A DNA stretch of 64,000 nt from Chitinophaga terrae (ex Kim and Jung 2007) (GCF_900107795.1 NZ_FNRL01000004.1:62001-126000), one strand, 5' to 3'. Shown: positions 7,972-17,508, counted from the first letter of the stretch. Program-made: numbers and translations. Notes: generated by a model from the letters alone, not told the origin.

Positions 7972-10648
7972 ATTGTGCTGTTTTCTTCTTTCCAAAAAAC
8001 CAGGTAACGCTTCCCAGGAAGTATTGGGTAATATTGTTATTGCTAGTTTGCTCAATATAAGTAGCTGTTTGTTGGGTAGAAAAGGACTTATATTGCCTTA
8101 GCAGGTCGAAACAATAAAATTTCGTTTGTATGCTTTTATCAGCCAGCCAGGTTTTGGCAATCCATATGTTAAGGAGCGAATTGGATTGTTGTTGGGCGGT
8201 ATTATGAGAAAACATATAAGCGGATCCGATATTGATCTGTAAAGGAAGGAATGCAGCTACGCTGAGGTTGCAACCATAAGTTAAGTAATCAAAGTAATTA
8301 TCCTGGATGGAATATCGGCTTCCATTGTAACTCCAATCGATCATAAAATTGCTTTCCAGCACTTTCCTGAAATTCCAATTTAAAAATATGCCCTGGCTTG
8401 CACCGTAGGTAGATGTCATATTCTTCGCGGAATTGATAAAATTGGTATTCCTGCTTATCATTGGCTCCAGGCCGTAGTTGATAGTTAAAGATAATTTATC
8501 GAACCGTTTACCTATGCCGATTGTCATCTTAGACTCCCAGTTGCCATTTACGTTCACTGGCTTGCTGATTTGCCTGCCAATACTATCGGAATATACGTTG
8601 GTGCTGATTCCGTTTCTGTCAAAGCTGGTATTGGATCTGAAATTAAAACTGACTCCCTGCAGGCCGACGGAAGTATATTCTACGTTAATCATGTTCTTTA
8701 TGATTGGCTTCAGGTCAGGGTTTCCGAGCTGGATATATAGAGGGTTGGTTGTAGAAACGATGGGGATCAGAGATTCCATGCGTGGAAGATCAACTGCCCG
8801 GTTGAAGTTCAGGTTAAATGTTTTAAAATTGTCTATACGATAGGTAAGGGCAAGGCCGGGGGACCAGTAGTTTATATTTTGCTCCACATGCTGATCATCC
8901 ACATAGTTCCGGCTTGACGATTTATTCATCGCATAAGCCACGGAAAGGTTGGCCGACAGTTTATCCCTGCTGTAAAGGAAACCGGTGGTGAAACTATGAG
9001 TAACCTGGTTATTCCTGAAGATATAGGAAAGGTTTTTATTCTCTTTGGAATAAGACATGGTATTTATGTCGTAGTCCGATGCATATTGCTCGTTCCTGGT
9101 TAATGAATTGCTGAGCGAATATCTCAGGTCTAGTGTAAGGGTTTTGGAAATCGGTTCCCTGAAAGCAGGACCCAAATTCAATGTATGGTTGCTGGTTTTA
9201 AGATGAATTTTCTGGTTGATGGTATCCCGGGCGTTTGACAGGAATAATTCATTTAATGTAACATTCTGCTGGTCTTCAACATTCCCATTGTGCAATAGAC
9301 CAACATTAAAGAGAAGCATTCTTCCCGGTTTTTTAAACGACTGGTTAAAAAAGGCGGACAACATGTAATTTGTTTTATCAGCCACGCTACTGTTACGGGT
9401 ATTACCTGTATTGATTTTGTTGGCGGTTGTTTTACCGGTAGTAGAGAAGCCGGTATTCGTTTCTTTATCGAACCGCCCTATACCTCCCGTAAAACTTAGG
9501 TTGAGGCTTGCGAGGGAATTCAGTTTCTGTTCGATTATAGCACCAATTCCGCCGATTTTACCTTTTGAAGAATTGCTGGAATTGCTTTGGTATTGAAAAA
9601 TGCTGTCGGGTAATATATTGGTGCGATCGGTGACCGTTTGAACGTCGGTAGCGTTTTGGCCAAGTCTTGCGTTCAGGGAGATCTTGCCGCCGGAAGCTGC
9701 ATCAAAGGAGGTGGATCCGGACATTGATTGGATGTCGTAATTACCTGCTTGTATAGGAGCATAGGCAAGTTCTTCATAGGCCCCTACCGGGGCAATTAAG
9801 CCAGTGTTATTAGCTCCGCCGGAGACGATAGTCATCTTTTTTTCCCTAAAGGCGTTGAGGTTTCCGCTCGCTGTATATCTTCCCTCTGTTCCATAACCGC
9901 CGCCGAGCTTTCCATTCACCCCTTTCTTCATTTCTTTCTTTATGGTGATGTTTATGACCTTATCGGAGCTGCCCGGTGGGGTAGTGCCATCCAGGCCTCT
10001 TTTGTCGGCAAACTGTATCTTATCAACCAGGTTCGATTGCAGGAGCATGGAAAGTTCTTTTGGATCCCCGGAGCTGTTTGCACCTGTGGAAAACGCCGGC
10101 CGCCCATCGATATACAGGTCATTTATTTTCTTTCCCTGGAAATAGAAAGCGCCGTCTTTGCCTACCGTTAATCCGGGTATTTTCTGCAGAAGATTTTTTA
10201 AGCTGGCATTTTCCGCTGTATAGAAATCGCCGGCCGAAAATTCGATGGTATCTTTGCGGACAGTGATCAGTGGCTTATTGCCCCTGACGTTAACCGTATT
10301 GAGTTTGATACTGTTGGGTACAAGCCCCGTTTGCTTCATATCAAGTTTATATGTTTTGGCGGCATTGCTAACGGTAATGGGTATACGGTGCGCCTGGTAG
10401 CCCAGGTAACTGATGATAAGATTATAATTTCCAGCAGGCGGATTGGCAATGGTGAACTGACCATCGTGATCCGTAACGGCCTGCCCCTTTATGACAGATC
10501 TTTCAGCAGTGTAGATCGTAACGCTTGCGCCGGAAAGAGGCGAGCGGGTATTATTGTCGTAAACCGTACCTTTGATTACCTGCTGGGCTGAAGAGCTAAC
10601 ATAAATAAACTGCAGTACTAGCGTAAAAATTGTAAAAAATCTGACCAT
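7970..10648 (-). CDS. Outer-membrane beta-barrel protein with N-terminal CarboxypepD-like domain
   Basis: About 892 residues from the chosen start. After a signal peptide (MVRFFTIFTLVLQFIYVSSSAQQ) comes a carboxypeptidase-regulatory-like domain (VIKGTVYDNNTRSPLSGAS), then a TonB plug-like region (TAENASLKNLLQKIPGLTV, KINDLYIDGRPAF) and a long barrel of the OMP_b-brl_3 type. These proteins resemble TonB-dependent receptors, but no SusD-like lipoprotein is adjacent, so this is not a SusCD pair and the substrate is unknown. The start is uncertain: an in-frame ATG at 10720 would add 24 residues before the signal peptide. The gene is monocistronic and divergent from a DinB gene. Confidence 0.85.
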   Translation of the reverse strand: MVRFFTIFTLVLQFIYVSSSAQQVIKGTVYDNNTRSPLSGASVTIYTAERSVIKGQAVTDHDGQFTIANPPAGNYNLIISYLGYQAHRIPITVSNAAKTYKLDMKQTGLVPNSIKLNTVNVRGNKPLITVRKDTIEFSAGDFYTAENASLKNLLQKIPGLTVGKDGAFYFQGKKINDLYIDGRPAFSTGANSSGDPKELSMLLQSNLVDKIQFADKRGLDGTTPPGSSDKVINITIKKEMKKGVNGKLGGGYGTEGRYTASGNLNAFREKKMTIVSGGANNTGLIAPVGAYEELAYAPIQAGNYDIQSMSGSTSFDAASGGKISLNARLGQNATDVQTVTDRTNILPDSIFQYQSNSSNSSKGKIGGIGAIIEQKLNSLASLNLSFTGGIGRFDKETNTGFSTTGKTTANKINTGNTRNSSVADKTNYMLSAFFNQSFKKPGRMLLFNVGLLHNGNVEDQQNVTLNELFLSNARDTINQKIHLKTSNHTLNLGPAFREPISKTLTLDLRYSLSNSLTRNEQYASDYDINTMSYSKENKNLSYIFRNNQVTHSFTTGFLYSRDKLSANLSVAYAMNKSSSRNYVDDQHVEQNINYWSPGLALTYRIDNFKTFNLNFNRAVDLPRMESLIPIVSTTNPLYIQLGNPDLKPIIKNMINVEYTSVGLQGVSFNFRSNTSFDRNGISTNVYSDSIGRQISKPVNVNGNWESKMTIGIGKRFDKLSLTINYGLEPMISRNTNFINSAKNMTSTYGASQGIFLNWNFRKVLESNFMIDWSYNGSRYSIQDNYFDYLTYGCNLSVAAFLPLQINIGSAYMFSHNTAQQQSNSLLNIWIAKTWLADKSIQTKFYCFDLLRQYKSFSTQQTATYIEQTSNNNITQYFLGSVTWFFGKKKTAQ

Positions 10649-10875
10649 CAATCCAGGAATAATCGTGAGAGACTTGAGTTTGTTGGTTACTTTGTGTAAT
10701 ACAAGTTTACGCCCCGTCATGGCAGAAAGGGTGAGACAGTTGTGAAAAAAGGCGGATTGACAAATTGTTAACAAATCGCCTGATCATAAATAGATCAAAA
10801 AATCGTATCGGAAATTAAATGGTCTGGATGTTGATCAGATTGATAGAAATTGAATAAAATAAATTTTAATGATCC

Positions 10876-11352
10876 ATGAAAAACCAGTCAGAAATTGTCA
10901 GCACACTCAAACAAATGCTTTCACAGGCCAACGCCCATGTCACCTTCAGCGATGCAGTAAAAGGCCTGTCATTAGACCAATGCACGAAAACGCCTTCCAA
11001 CATGCCGTATAACATCTGGCAGCTGGTAGAACATATTCGCATAACCCAGTGGGATATCCTGGAATTTTGCAGGAATAAAGATTACAAAGAAATGAACTGG
11101 CCGGATGATTACTGGCCCGCAAATAAGCAGCCTGAGAGCGAAGCCCAGTGGAAGCACAGCATAGCGGAAGTGAAAAAAGACCTGAAAGAATTCATTGAAT
11201 TGCTGGAAGCTCCCTCAGCGGACCTGTTCGCACCTATTCCTCATGGTAACGGTCAGCACCTGCTGAGAGAAGCCATCCTCATAATTGATCATACCAGCTA
11301 TCATACCGGCGAAATTATTGCTATCCGCCGGCTGATAGGCGCCTGGCATTAA
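10876..11352 (+). CDS. DinB family protein
   Basis: 158 residues forming a four-helix-bundle DinB domain. Metal-ligand His residues are visible in QLVEHIRITQWD and in the C-terminal HTSYHTGEI, the usual three-His pattern of DinB/YfiT proteins. Some members are bacillithiol-dependent S-transferases, but most are uncharacterised; no substrate can be assigned. Its last codons overlap the 3' end of egtD on the other strand by 4 bp. EgtB in the neighbouring cluster also carries a DinB-like domain, yet nothing in the sequence shows a functional link. Confidence 0.85.
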   Translation: MKNQSEIVSTLKQMLSQANAHVTFSDAVKGLSLDQCTKTPSNMPYNIWQLVEHIRITQWDILEFCRNKDYKEMNWPDDYWPANKQPESEAQWKHSIAEVKKDLKEFIELLEAPSADLFAPIPHGNGQHLLREAILIIDHTSYHTGEIIAIRRLIGAWH

Positions 11353-12338
11353 TAACATTCCCATAAACAGTCGGTGAACCAACGTTTGCTGTCGAAGAAA
11401 TACGTTACCGGTTCAAAGCCTGAAGTTGCCGCTAATTGCGCAATTTCAGGCAGACTGTATTTCTGGGAGATCTCCATATAAATAGTTTCGTGCTCTGCAA
11501 AAGTTATTACAACATCGTCGCCTATACGTACTTTCTGGTTGGCTAAGCTGACCAGGTAACTTTTACAGGCGCCGGTACCCGGGTCGTAAGTAGGGAAATG
11601 ATCAAACCTGGAAATATCAAAATCTGCATCCAATTCCCTGTTGATCCTTTCCAGCAAATTGAAGTTGAACGCCCGGGTGATTCCCGCTCCATCGTTGTAG
11701 GCGCTCAATATCATTTGCGGATGTTTTTTAAGATCGAAACCTGTTAACAGCCGGTCGCCGGGCGAAAGCATGCTTCGCAATTCCCGGCAGAAACTCCTGG
11801 CCGCTGCCACGTTGAAGTTGCCGATATTGGCTCCCATGAACAACAACACCTTTTTCCGGGTGCTGAGATTGCCGACCCGTTTCAACATGTCAAAATATTC
11901 CCCGTTGAGTCCATGCAGCTTTAACCCCGGCACGTTTGCCGGTAAGGTCTTTTCCAGCAGTGAGATCACGTTTTTGGAAATATCGATAGGGTAGTAGGTG
12001 TAATCCACACCTTTTTCTGCCAGGTATTTCAACAGATGGATAGATTTAGTGGCATCACCAGCGCCCAGCTCAATAATATCGAATGCCTCGCCTGAAGAGC
12101 AGAGTTCTGCTGCAATAGCGGCAGCCTGCGAGCTTAGAATTTCCATCTCGCAACCTGTCAGGTAATATTCATGGCATTGCATGATCTCCTGGAACAAGGC
12201 GTCTCCCTTTGCATCGTAAAAATATTTGGAATCAAGGTACTTCTGTGGAGCTGTAAGTCCACGTACCACATCCTGGTAGAAGTTTTCAATAGCTGCTCTA
12301 CGCTTTCCCGGGGCAAGGGTAATTGGAATTACAGTCAT
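11349..12338 (-). CDS. egtD: L-histidine N-alpha-methyltransferase EgtD
   Basis: 329 residues, the normal EgtD length (about 320). EgtD trimethylates histidine with S-adenosylmethionine to give hercynine, the first step of ergothioneine synthesis. Family features are the N-terminal GLTAPQKYLDSKYFYDAKGD segment, CHEYYLTGCE, and the SAM-binding IIELGAGDATKS near residues 91-102, followed by YYPIDIS and NIGNF. The gene is 33 bp downstream of egtB on the same strand and closes the five-gene ergothioneine cluster. The 3' end overlaps the DinB gene by 4 bp, tail to tail. Confidence 0.95.
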   Translation of the reverse strand: MTVIPITLAPGKRRAAIENFYQDVVRGLTAPQKYLDSKYFYDAKGDALFQEIMQCHEYYLTGCEMEILSSQAAAIAAELCSSGEAFDIIELGAGDATKSIHLLKYLAEKGVDYTYYPIDISKNVISLLEKTLPANVPGLKLHGLNGEYFDMLKRVGNLSTRKKVLLFMGANIGNFNVAAARSFCRELRSMLSPGDRLLTGFDLKKHPQMILSAYNDGAGITRAFNFNLLERINRELDADFDISRFDHFPTYDPGTGACKSYLVSLANQKVRIGDDVVITFAEHETIYMEISQKYSLPEIAQLAATSGFEPVTYFFDSKRWFTDCLWECY

Positions 12339-12371
12339 AACTTTAATTTGAGGGTCAAAATATGGTTGCCA

Positions 12372-13523
12372 CTACCTGGCTAACCTTATGCCAGTAAACT
12401 GCCATCTTAATGGCGGATGAAAGAAGTTTCTGTAAGTTATCCTGCTGTGACCAGGCGGGGTAACTTCCGAAGCTCCTCTTAAAACCATTTGATTAACCAT
12501 GAACTTGCCATTATATTCTCCTATAGCTCCCGGCGCTTTTGTGAACCCCGGGTAAGGCAAATAAGCGCTTTCCGTCCATTCCCATCTCTGCCCCCACGCC
12601 AGTTGCGGCGCCGCTATTTCCCATTCTGCTTCCGTTGGCAACCGGTATCCCTTCCACGCTGCAAATGCCGCCGCTTCATAAAAGCTCACATGGGTAACCG
12701 GTGCATCCGGCATTAATGGCTGCAATCCCTGCCAGGTATAGTGCATCCATTTGCCGTCAATATTATACCAATACATGGGCGTGGTTACCTGGTTATTCTT
12801 CACCCAATCCCATCCTTCGGCATGCCAGAAACGGAAATCGCTGTACCCGCCGGCCAGGATGAAATCAAGATATTCGGCGTTCGTTACCAACTGCTCACAT
12901 ATAGCATAATCGTTCACGTATACTTTGTGCCTGTTCAACTCATTGTCGAAACAGAAACCTTCTCCTTCAAACCCTATTTCATATACTCCCGCGCGTATAT
13001 TTAACCACGATTCTCCCTGATTGTTCGGCATACGGATATCCGGTCGCGAAACATCATATGGCGGGAATAAAGGGTTATGCCCGAGGATGTATTTGATATC
13101 TGTATACAGCAGTTCCTGGTGCTGCTCTTCATGGTTCAGGCCAAGCACAAGCAATGCCTGCAACTCGGGCGAAAGCTCCCGGTCCAGGAACGATTCCATT
13201 GCTTCGTCTACATACCTGCGGTAGCGCATCACCTCTTCCACCGCCGGCCTGCTCAGGTTACCCCTGTTGGTCCTGATCACCCTGGCGCCAACAGATTCGT
13301 AATAACTGTTGAATACATAGTTGTATTGCGGATCAAATTCCGTGTAATCTTTCGCGTTGGGAAGCAGGATAAATGTTTCGAAAAACCAGGTAGTATGCCC
13401 CAGATGCCACTTAGGCGGACTTACATCAACTACCGGCTGTACTACATAGTCTTCCGTTTTTAATGGTGCGCAGATCATCTCTGACCGTCTTCTGACTTCC
13501 TGGTAAGCTTTGCGTAATGACAT
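12372..13523 (-). CDS. egtB: Hercynine oxygenase / sulfoxide synthase EgtB
   Basis: 383 residues. An N-terminal DinB-like domain is followed by a formylglycine-generating-enzyme-like (FGE-sulfatase) domain. The three-His iron site can be read as His43 (WHLGHTTWFFE) and His131 / His135 (NHEEQHQE). The FGE part shows PVTHVSFYEAAAFAAWKG and RLPTEAEWE. EgtB uses oxygen to join a thiol (gamma-glutamylcysteine or cysteine) to hercynine. No egtA or egtC is in the window, which would fit an EgtB that accepts cysteine directly, but those genes could lie elsewhere. The C-S lyase step (EgtE) is also not encoded here. Next to egtD and an EgtUV-like transporter. Confidence 0.93.
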   Translation of the reverse strand: MSLRKAYQEVRRRSEMICAPLKTEDYVVQPVVDVSPPKWHLGHTTWFFETFILLPNAKDYTEFDPQYNYVFNSYYESVGARVIRTNRGNLSRPAVEEVMRYRRYVDEAMESFLDRELSPELQALLVLGLNHEEQHQELLYTDIKYILGHNPLFPPYDVSRPDIRMPNNQGESWLNIRAGVYEIGFEGEGFCFDNELNRHKVYVNDYAICEQLVTNAEYLDFILAGGYSDFRFWHAEGWDWVKNNQVTTPMYWYNIDGKWMHYTWQGLQPLMPDAPVTHVSFYEAAAFAAWKGYRLPTEAEWEIAAPQLAWGQRWEWTESAYLPYPGFTKAPGAIGEYNGKFMVNQMVLRGASEVTPPGHSRITYRNFFHPPLRWQFTGIRLAR

Positions 13524-13560
13524 ATCTTATGGATGGGTTTATTACGGATAACAACCGATC

Positions 13561-15129
13561 TTAACGGTGGTTTACATAATTTGTCAATGCACTGATATCC
13601 TGAATATTCAATTTCTTCATATCTTCTTTTCTCATCATTAATGCATACGTATTATTAAATCCTATCGGTTTGAGCCATTTAATTTTAAATCGGGTACGAA
13701 ATTCTCCGCTTACATAGTCGTAAACCTGCTGACTGTTGGCAATCAGGCTGTCGACCAGTTGTTTGGGAGGCGTTAACAGCACAAGCAAACCGGTTCCGGT
13801 ATACTCCGGGTACATATCAAGCTGGTTGTTCACCAGCGCATCAAACACTATTTTGGTGCCGCCTAAGCCGGTTTTGGTGACAACAGACAGATCGGTATTT
13901 CCTTCTATCAGCATCTTATAAATATTTGCCAGTATATACCCGTCCCCAAAGATCTTGGAACCTATCCTGATAGTTCCTTTATTGCCGCCCCGTGGCGCTT
14001 TCCATAAATTGTTCGCGACCAGGAAATCTTTTGCCACTCGCGCCGGGTCCTGTTTCAGGTAATCAACTCTATAGTTGAGCTCCGTCATCACACTATCATT
14101 AATTGTACCAGACAAACTGTTCAGCACTGCCTCTATTTCCGGGTATTGTTCCAATGTGGCCTCTCTTACAATGGGGGCGGCATAATAGGGCGGAAATATA
14201 TGTTTGTCGTCTTTCAATACCGCCAGATCAAATGCCTTTACCCGCCCATCGGTGCTGCTGCCGCTGATCACATCCAGCTTCTTTTCGTAGATGGCTTTAT
14301 ACATGATCATATCATTGATCACAACGGTGCGGATATTGAGGCCGTACACCGATTTCAGACCCAGGTAGCCATCCTGCCGGCCCATGAACTCGGGTGTAAA
14401 TCCTGCTTTTACCTTGCTTTCGTATGCTTCCGGAAGCAGGTAGAAGGAAGAAAGCAGAACCAGTATCAGGGGCAGGATATACAGCCGCCTGCGAAGTTTG
14501 CTGAAGTTCAGGTGTTGCAGGCGGGACAACAGCCAGTCGAACAGTATGGCCAGCAAAGCCGCAGGTATGGCGCCTGCCAGCATCATGGTAGTGTTGTTCA
14601 GCGCAATTCCCCCGAAAATAAATTCTCCCAGTCCCCCCGCAGCGATGTACGCCGCCAGTGTAGCTACGCCTACGTTAATAACAGTGGCAGTTCTGATGCC
14701 TGCCAGTATCACCGGCATGGCTAATGGAAGCTGCACTTTGTAAAGCAGTTGCCTGTTGCTCATTCCCATACCTGTGGCAGCTTCTGTAACGGTTGGATCT
14801 ACGCCGATTATCCCCGTATAGGTGTTCCGGATTATAGGCAGCAAGGCATAAAGAAAAAGCGCCACTATAGCAGGTTTGGCGCCGATGCCCAGCAAAGGGA
14901 TCATAAATCCCAGCAAGGCAATACTAGGTATGGTTTGCATAACGCCGGCAAATCCCAGCACTATGGAAGAGAGCTTTTTTTTGCGTGTGATCAGGATGCC
15001 CAACGGAACGCCGATCGCCACGGCGATAAGCACGGAAATGAATGTCAGGCCGGTATGGGTAATGGTTTGTTCTACCAGTTTGCCGGACTGCTGTTGTATG
15101 AAATCCAATAAGGTTTCTTTTTCTTCCAT
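13561..15129 (-). CDS. ABC permease fused to substrate-binding domain, EgtU-like
   Basis: 522 residues. The first about 210 residues are an OpuB/ProW-type permease domain with five or six helices and the coupling motif AAGGLGEFIFGG. One more hydrophobic segment (near 215-233) leads into an OpuAC-type solute-binding domain (about 240-520). This permease-binding-protein fusion is shared by glycine-betaine/choline uptake systems and by EgtU, the ergothioneine importer described in Streptococcus pneumoniae and Helicobacter. Lying between an ABC ATPase and egtB-egtD, an ergothioneine role is the better guess than osmoprotection; this rests on context. It is 3 bp from the ATPase stop codon and 37 bp upstream of egtB. 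Confidence 0.85.
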   Translation of the reverse strand: MEEKETLLDFIQQQSGKLVEQTITHTGLTFISVLIAVAIGVPLGILITRKKKLSSIVLGFAGVMQTIPSIALLGFMIPLLGIGAKPAIVALFLYALLPIIRNTYTGIIGVDPTVTEAATGMGMSNRQLLYKVQLPLAMPVILAGIRTATVINVGVATLAAYIAAGGLGEFIFGGIALNNTTMMLAGAIPAALLAILFDWLLSRLQHLNFSKLRRRLYILPLILVLLSSFYLLPEAYESKVKAGFTPEFMGRQDGYLGLKSVYGLNIRTVVINDMIMYKAIYEKKLDVISGSSTDGRVKAFDLAVLKDDKHIFPPYYAAPIVREATLEQYPEIEAVLNSLSGTINDSVMTELNYRVDYLKQDPARVAKDFLVANNLWKAPRGGNKGTIRIGSKIFGDGYILANIYKMLIEGNTDLSVVTKTGLGGTKIVFDALVNNQLDMYPEYTGTGLLVLLTPPKQLVDSLIANSQQVYDYVSGEFRTRFKIKWLKPIGFNNTYALMMRKEDMKKLNIQDISALTNYVNHR

Positions 15130-15132
15130 CTG

Positions 15133-16077
15133 CTATAATGCTTTTTTGTAACGTGCGATCGCTTCCAGTATGGTGTTGCCATTTACCAGCTTCTGTTGGC
15201 CGTTGTATTGAACAACCGATTCATTTATGCCCGCCGCCAGCGCTTCCCAGCAACTGTTGCCTGGTTCCAGGGTCAGGTCCGGGCTGCCGTTGGTCGTATC
15301 CGGGAGCCAGTTGATAATATCTTCCACCAGTAATGTTTTCAGTTCAAGCTCAAATTGTTTGGGTTGCAGGAATTGTTGCACAAAGGCATTGGCTGGCCTG
15401 AACAAAAGGTCTTTGGGCGTGCCCAACTGCTGCATGCTTCCCTGGTTCATCAGTCCTATCCGGGTACCCAGTTCAAATGCTTCTTCTACATCATGCGTAA
15501 CGAGAATTACGATCTTGTTATGCAGCTCATCCAGTTTCCTGAATTCCTGGCGCACGTTGATACGGGTGAGCGGGTCCAGTGCGCCGAAAGGCTCATCCAT
15601 CAGCAGGATAGGAGGGTCTGCGGCCAGGGCCCTTGCCAGGCCTACCCGTTGTTGCTGCCCGCCGCTTAACTGGTGGGGGTATACATGCGCATACTCAGCC
15701 GGCGAAAGTCTCAGCTTCTCCATGAGAGACCTGGAACGCTTTTCAATGGCGGTTTTTTCCCATTTCAGCAGTTGCGGCACTACGCCGATATTTTCCAGGA
15801 CGGTATAATGAGGGAACAAGCCTGTGTTCTGCAGCACATAACCAATTTTCCTTCTCAGGTAAGTGGGCTGCAGTTGTCTGATATCCTTACCATCGATGGA
15901 AATACTGCCTTCATCAGGTTCTATCAGGCGGTTGATCATCCTCAATGTAGTGGTTTTGCCTCCGCCGCTGGTGCCCAGCAACACCAGCGTTTCTCCTTCT
16001 TTCACTTCAAAGGATACATCTTTCACTGCAGTTGCTCCGGAATCAAAAAATTTTGTGACATGCGATACTTGGATCAT
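15133..16077 (-). CDS. ABC transporter ATP-binding protein, EgtV / OpuBA-like
   Basis: 314 residues from the chosen ATG. Walker A is GTSGGGKTT, the signature LSGGQQQR and Walker B ILLMDEPFGALDP, all as in QAT-family (betaine/choline) ATPases. After about residue 235 a C-terminal tail resembles a degenerate CBS region (EPGNSCWEALAAGINESVVQ), normally a regulatory module. It energises the permease-binding-protein fusion encoded 3 bp downstream. A more upstream in-frame ATG at 16113 would add 12 residues; MIQVSHVTKFF was preferred because family members usually begin there. The upstream disulfide reductase ends 45 bp before this start, so one transcript is likely. Confidence 0.88.
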   Translation of the reverse strand: MIQVSHVTKFFDSGATAVKDVSFEVKEGETLVLLGTSGGGKTTTLRMINRLIEPDEGSISIDGKDIRQLQPTYLRRKIGYVLQNTGLFPHYTVLENIGVVPQLLKWEKTAIEKRSRSLMEKLRLSPAEYAHVYPHQLSGGQQQRVGLARALAADPPILLMDEPFGALDPLTRINVRQEFRKLDELHNKIVILVTHDVEEAFELGTRIGLMNQGSMQQLGTPKDLLFRPANAFVQQFLQPKQFELELKTLLVEDIINWLPDTTNGSPDLTLEPGNSCWEALAAGINESVVQYNGQQKLVNGNTILEAIARYKKAL

Positions 16078-16122
16078 GACAGATAAAACAGGGATGAGGA
16101 AAAATATGCGCATATTGACGCG

Positions 16123-17508
16123 CTATTGGTCCAGCGACATAAATAAATTATTCAGGGATTCTGCATACAAAGGATGCGCGAATATCATATCTCGTACTTG
16201 CGTTGCCGTTATACCTCCGAGCATTGCCATTTGCAGAACAGACACCAGTTCTCCGCCTTCTTTCCCGATAATGGCGGCGCCCAGTATGGTGTTATCGTAC
16301 TCATGGACCAATGCCTTGATAAATCCTGTTATATGGCCGGTTTCAACAGCCCTCGCTACTTTATTCATCGGCAGTTTGGCGACTTTGAACGGCAATCCTT
16401 TTTTCAGGGCGGCCTGTTCAGATAAGCCTATTCTTCCCAGTTGCGGATCGGTGAACATGCAGTAGGGGAGCTGCCTGTCTTTGGTTGAAAGATTGGCGCT
16501 CTCGAACAGGTTCTTGTAAACAAGAAGGTGATCGTTATAGGAGATATGTGTGAATGCAGGTCCCCCGTTCACGTCGCCCAGCGCATATATGCCAGGTGCG
16601 CTGGTTTCCAGCTTTTCATTCACTTGTATAAAGCCTTTGTCGTTTGTGAGCACATTGGTTTTATGCAGTTCCAGCGCCGCTGTTTGCGGTTTGCGCCCGG
16701 TAGCTACCAATAAATGAGTGCCTTGCAGGGTTTGCGGTTTGCCTTCTATGGTGGCCGTTACAGCGATAGAATTATCTGTTTTACTTACCTCGGTTGCACT
16801 GGCATTGGTATGGATCTGCATACCTTCCTGTTCCAGCATATTCCGGATAACGACTGAAACATCGGGGTCTTCTTTGGAGAGCAGTTGGGAAGCGGCTTCC
16901 AGTATTATCACGCTGCTGCCCAGGCGGAGGTATAATTGTCCTAATTCCAGCGCCACATAGCTGCCCCCGAGAATGATCAGTTCTTTAGGAACCACCACCT
17001 GGTCAAGAATTGTAGTAGAGGTAAGATAAGGCACCTTATCGATTCCCTTGATGGGCGGGATATACGGGGTTGTGCCTGTATTGATAAATATATATTCTGC
17101 TGCCAGTTTATGTTCTTCTCCCAATTCTTCCCCCATCACCTTTATGCTTTTAGGGCCTGTAAACACCGCCGTACCCATAAAGAGCGTGAGGTTGGGAGTT
17201 TCATCCAGCCGGGTATTTATCCCATTCCGGAACTCTTCAACAATGTTGTTTTTTCTTCCGACAACAAACGGCATATCAACATTGAAACCTACGCAGTGAA
17301 CTCCCCACCTGTTGCTGTGCAGCACTGTATTCGCTACTTCTGCGCATGCGATCATTGCTTTGGTAGGCGTACATCCATCATTGATGCAGGTACCGCCAAC
17401 ATAACGCTGTTCTATTATTGCGGTTTTCCAGCCTTTGGCGGCCAGCTTTCCGGCGAGCGGAGTGCCTCCCTGGCCGGAACCAATGATAATGGCGTCAAAT
17501 TTTTGCAT
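16123..17508 (-). CDS. Class I pyridine nucleotide-disulfide oxidoreductase (mercuric reductase-like)
   Basis: 461 residues with the layout of dihydrolipoamide dehydrogenase and mercuric reductase: FAD-binding IIIGSGQGGTPLA, redox-active C-x4-C in GGTCINDGCTPTK, NAD(P)-binding ILGGSYVALELG, FAD-binding YALGDVNGG, and a C-terminal dimer-interface His-Glu pair in FAHPLYAES. The N-terminal HMA domain and the paired C-terminal Cys of MerA are absent, so mercury reduction is unlikely. It is the first gene of the minus-strand run with the EgtUV-like transporter, egtB and egtD. Reduction of a low-molecular-weight disulfide, perhaps oxidised ergothioneine, is an inference from that position. Confidence 0.88.
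   Translation of the reverse strand: MQKFDAIIIGSGQGGTPLAGKLAAKGWKTAIIEQRYVGGTCINDGCTPTKAMIACAEVANTVLHSNRWGVHCVGFNVDMPFVVGRKNNIVEEFRNGINTRLDETPNLTLFMGTAVFTGPKSIKVMGEELGEEHKLAAEYIFINTGTTPYIPPIKGIDKVPYLTSTTILDQVVVPKELIILGGSYVALELGQLYLRLGSSVIILEAASQLLSKEDPDVSVVIRNMLEQEGMQIHTNASATEVSKTDNSIAVTATIEGKPQTLQGTHLLVATGRKPQTAALELHKTNVLTNDKGFIQVNEKLETSAPGIYALGDVNGGPAFTHISYNDHLLVYKNLFESANLSTKDRQLPYCMFTDPQLGRIGLSEQAALKKGLPFKVAKLPMNKVARAVETGHITGFIKALVHEYDNTILGAAIIGKEGGELVSVLQMAMLGGITATQVRDMIFAHPLYAESLNNLFMSLDQ

Noticed and set aside
7970-10648. SusC-type receptor of a polysaccharide utilisation locus
   Set aside because: No SusD-like partner or glycan enzymes adjoin, and the barrel fits the OMP_b-brl type better than SusC.
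10649-10774. Extended N-terminus of the outer-membrane barrel gene starting from TTG
   Set aside because: The first codon is TTG and the added sequence would bury the signal peptide; the ATG at 10648 gives a normal exported protein. The ATG at 10720 stays possible.
16123-17508. Mercuric reductase call
   Set aside because: No HMA domain, no C-terminal vicinal Cys and no mer neighbours; only the general disulfide reductase fold is supported.
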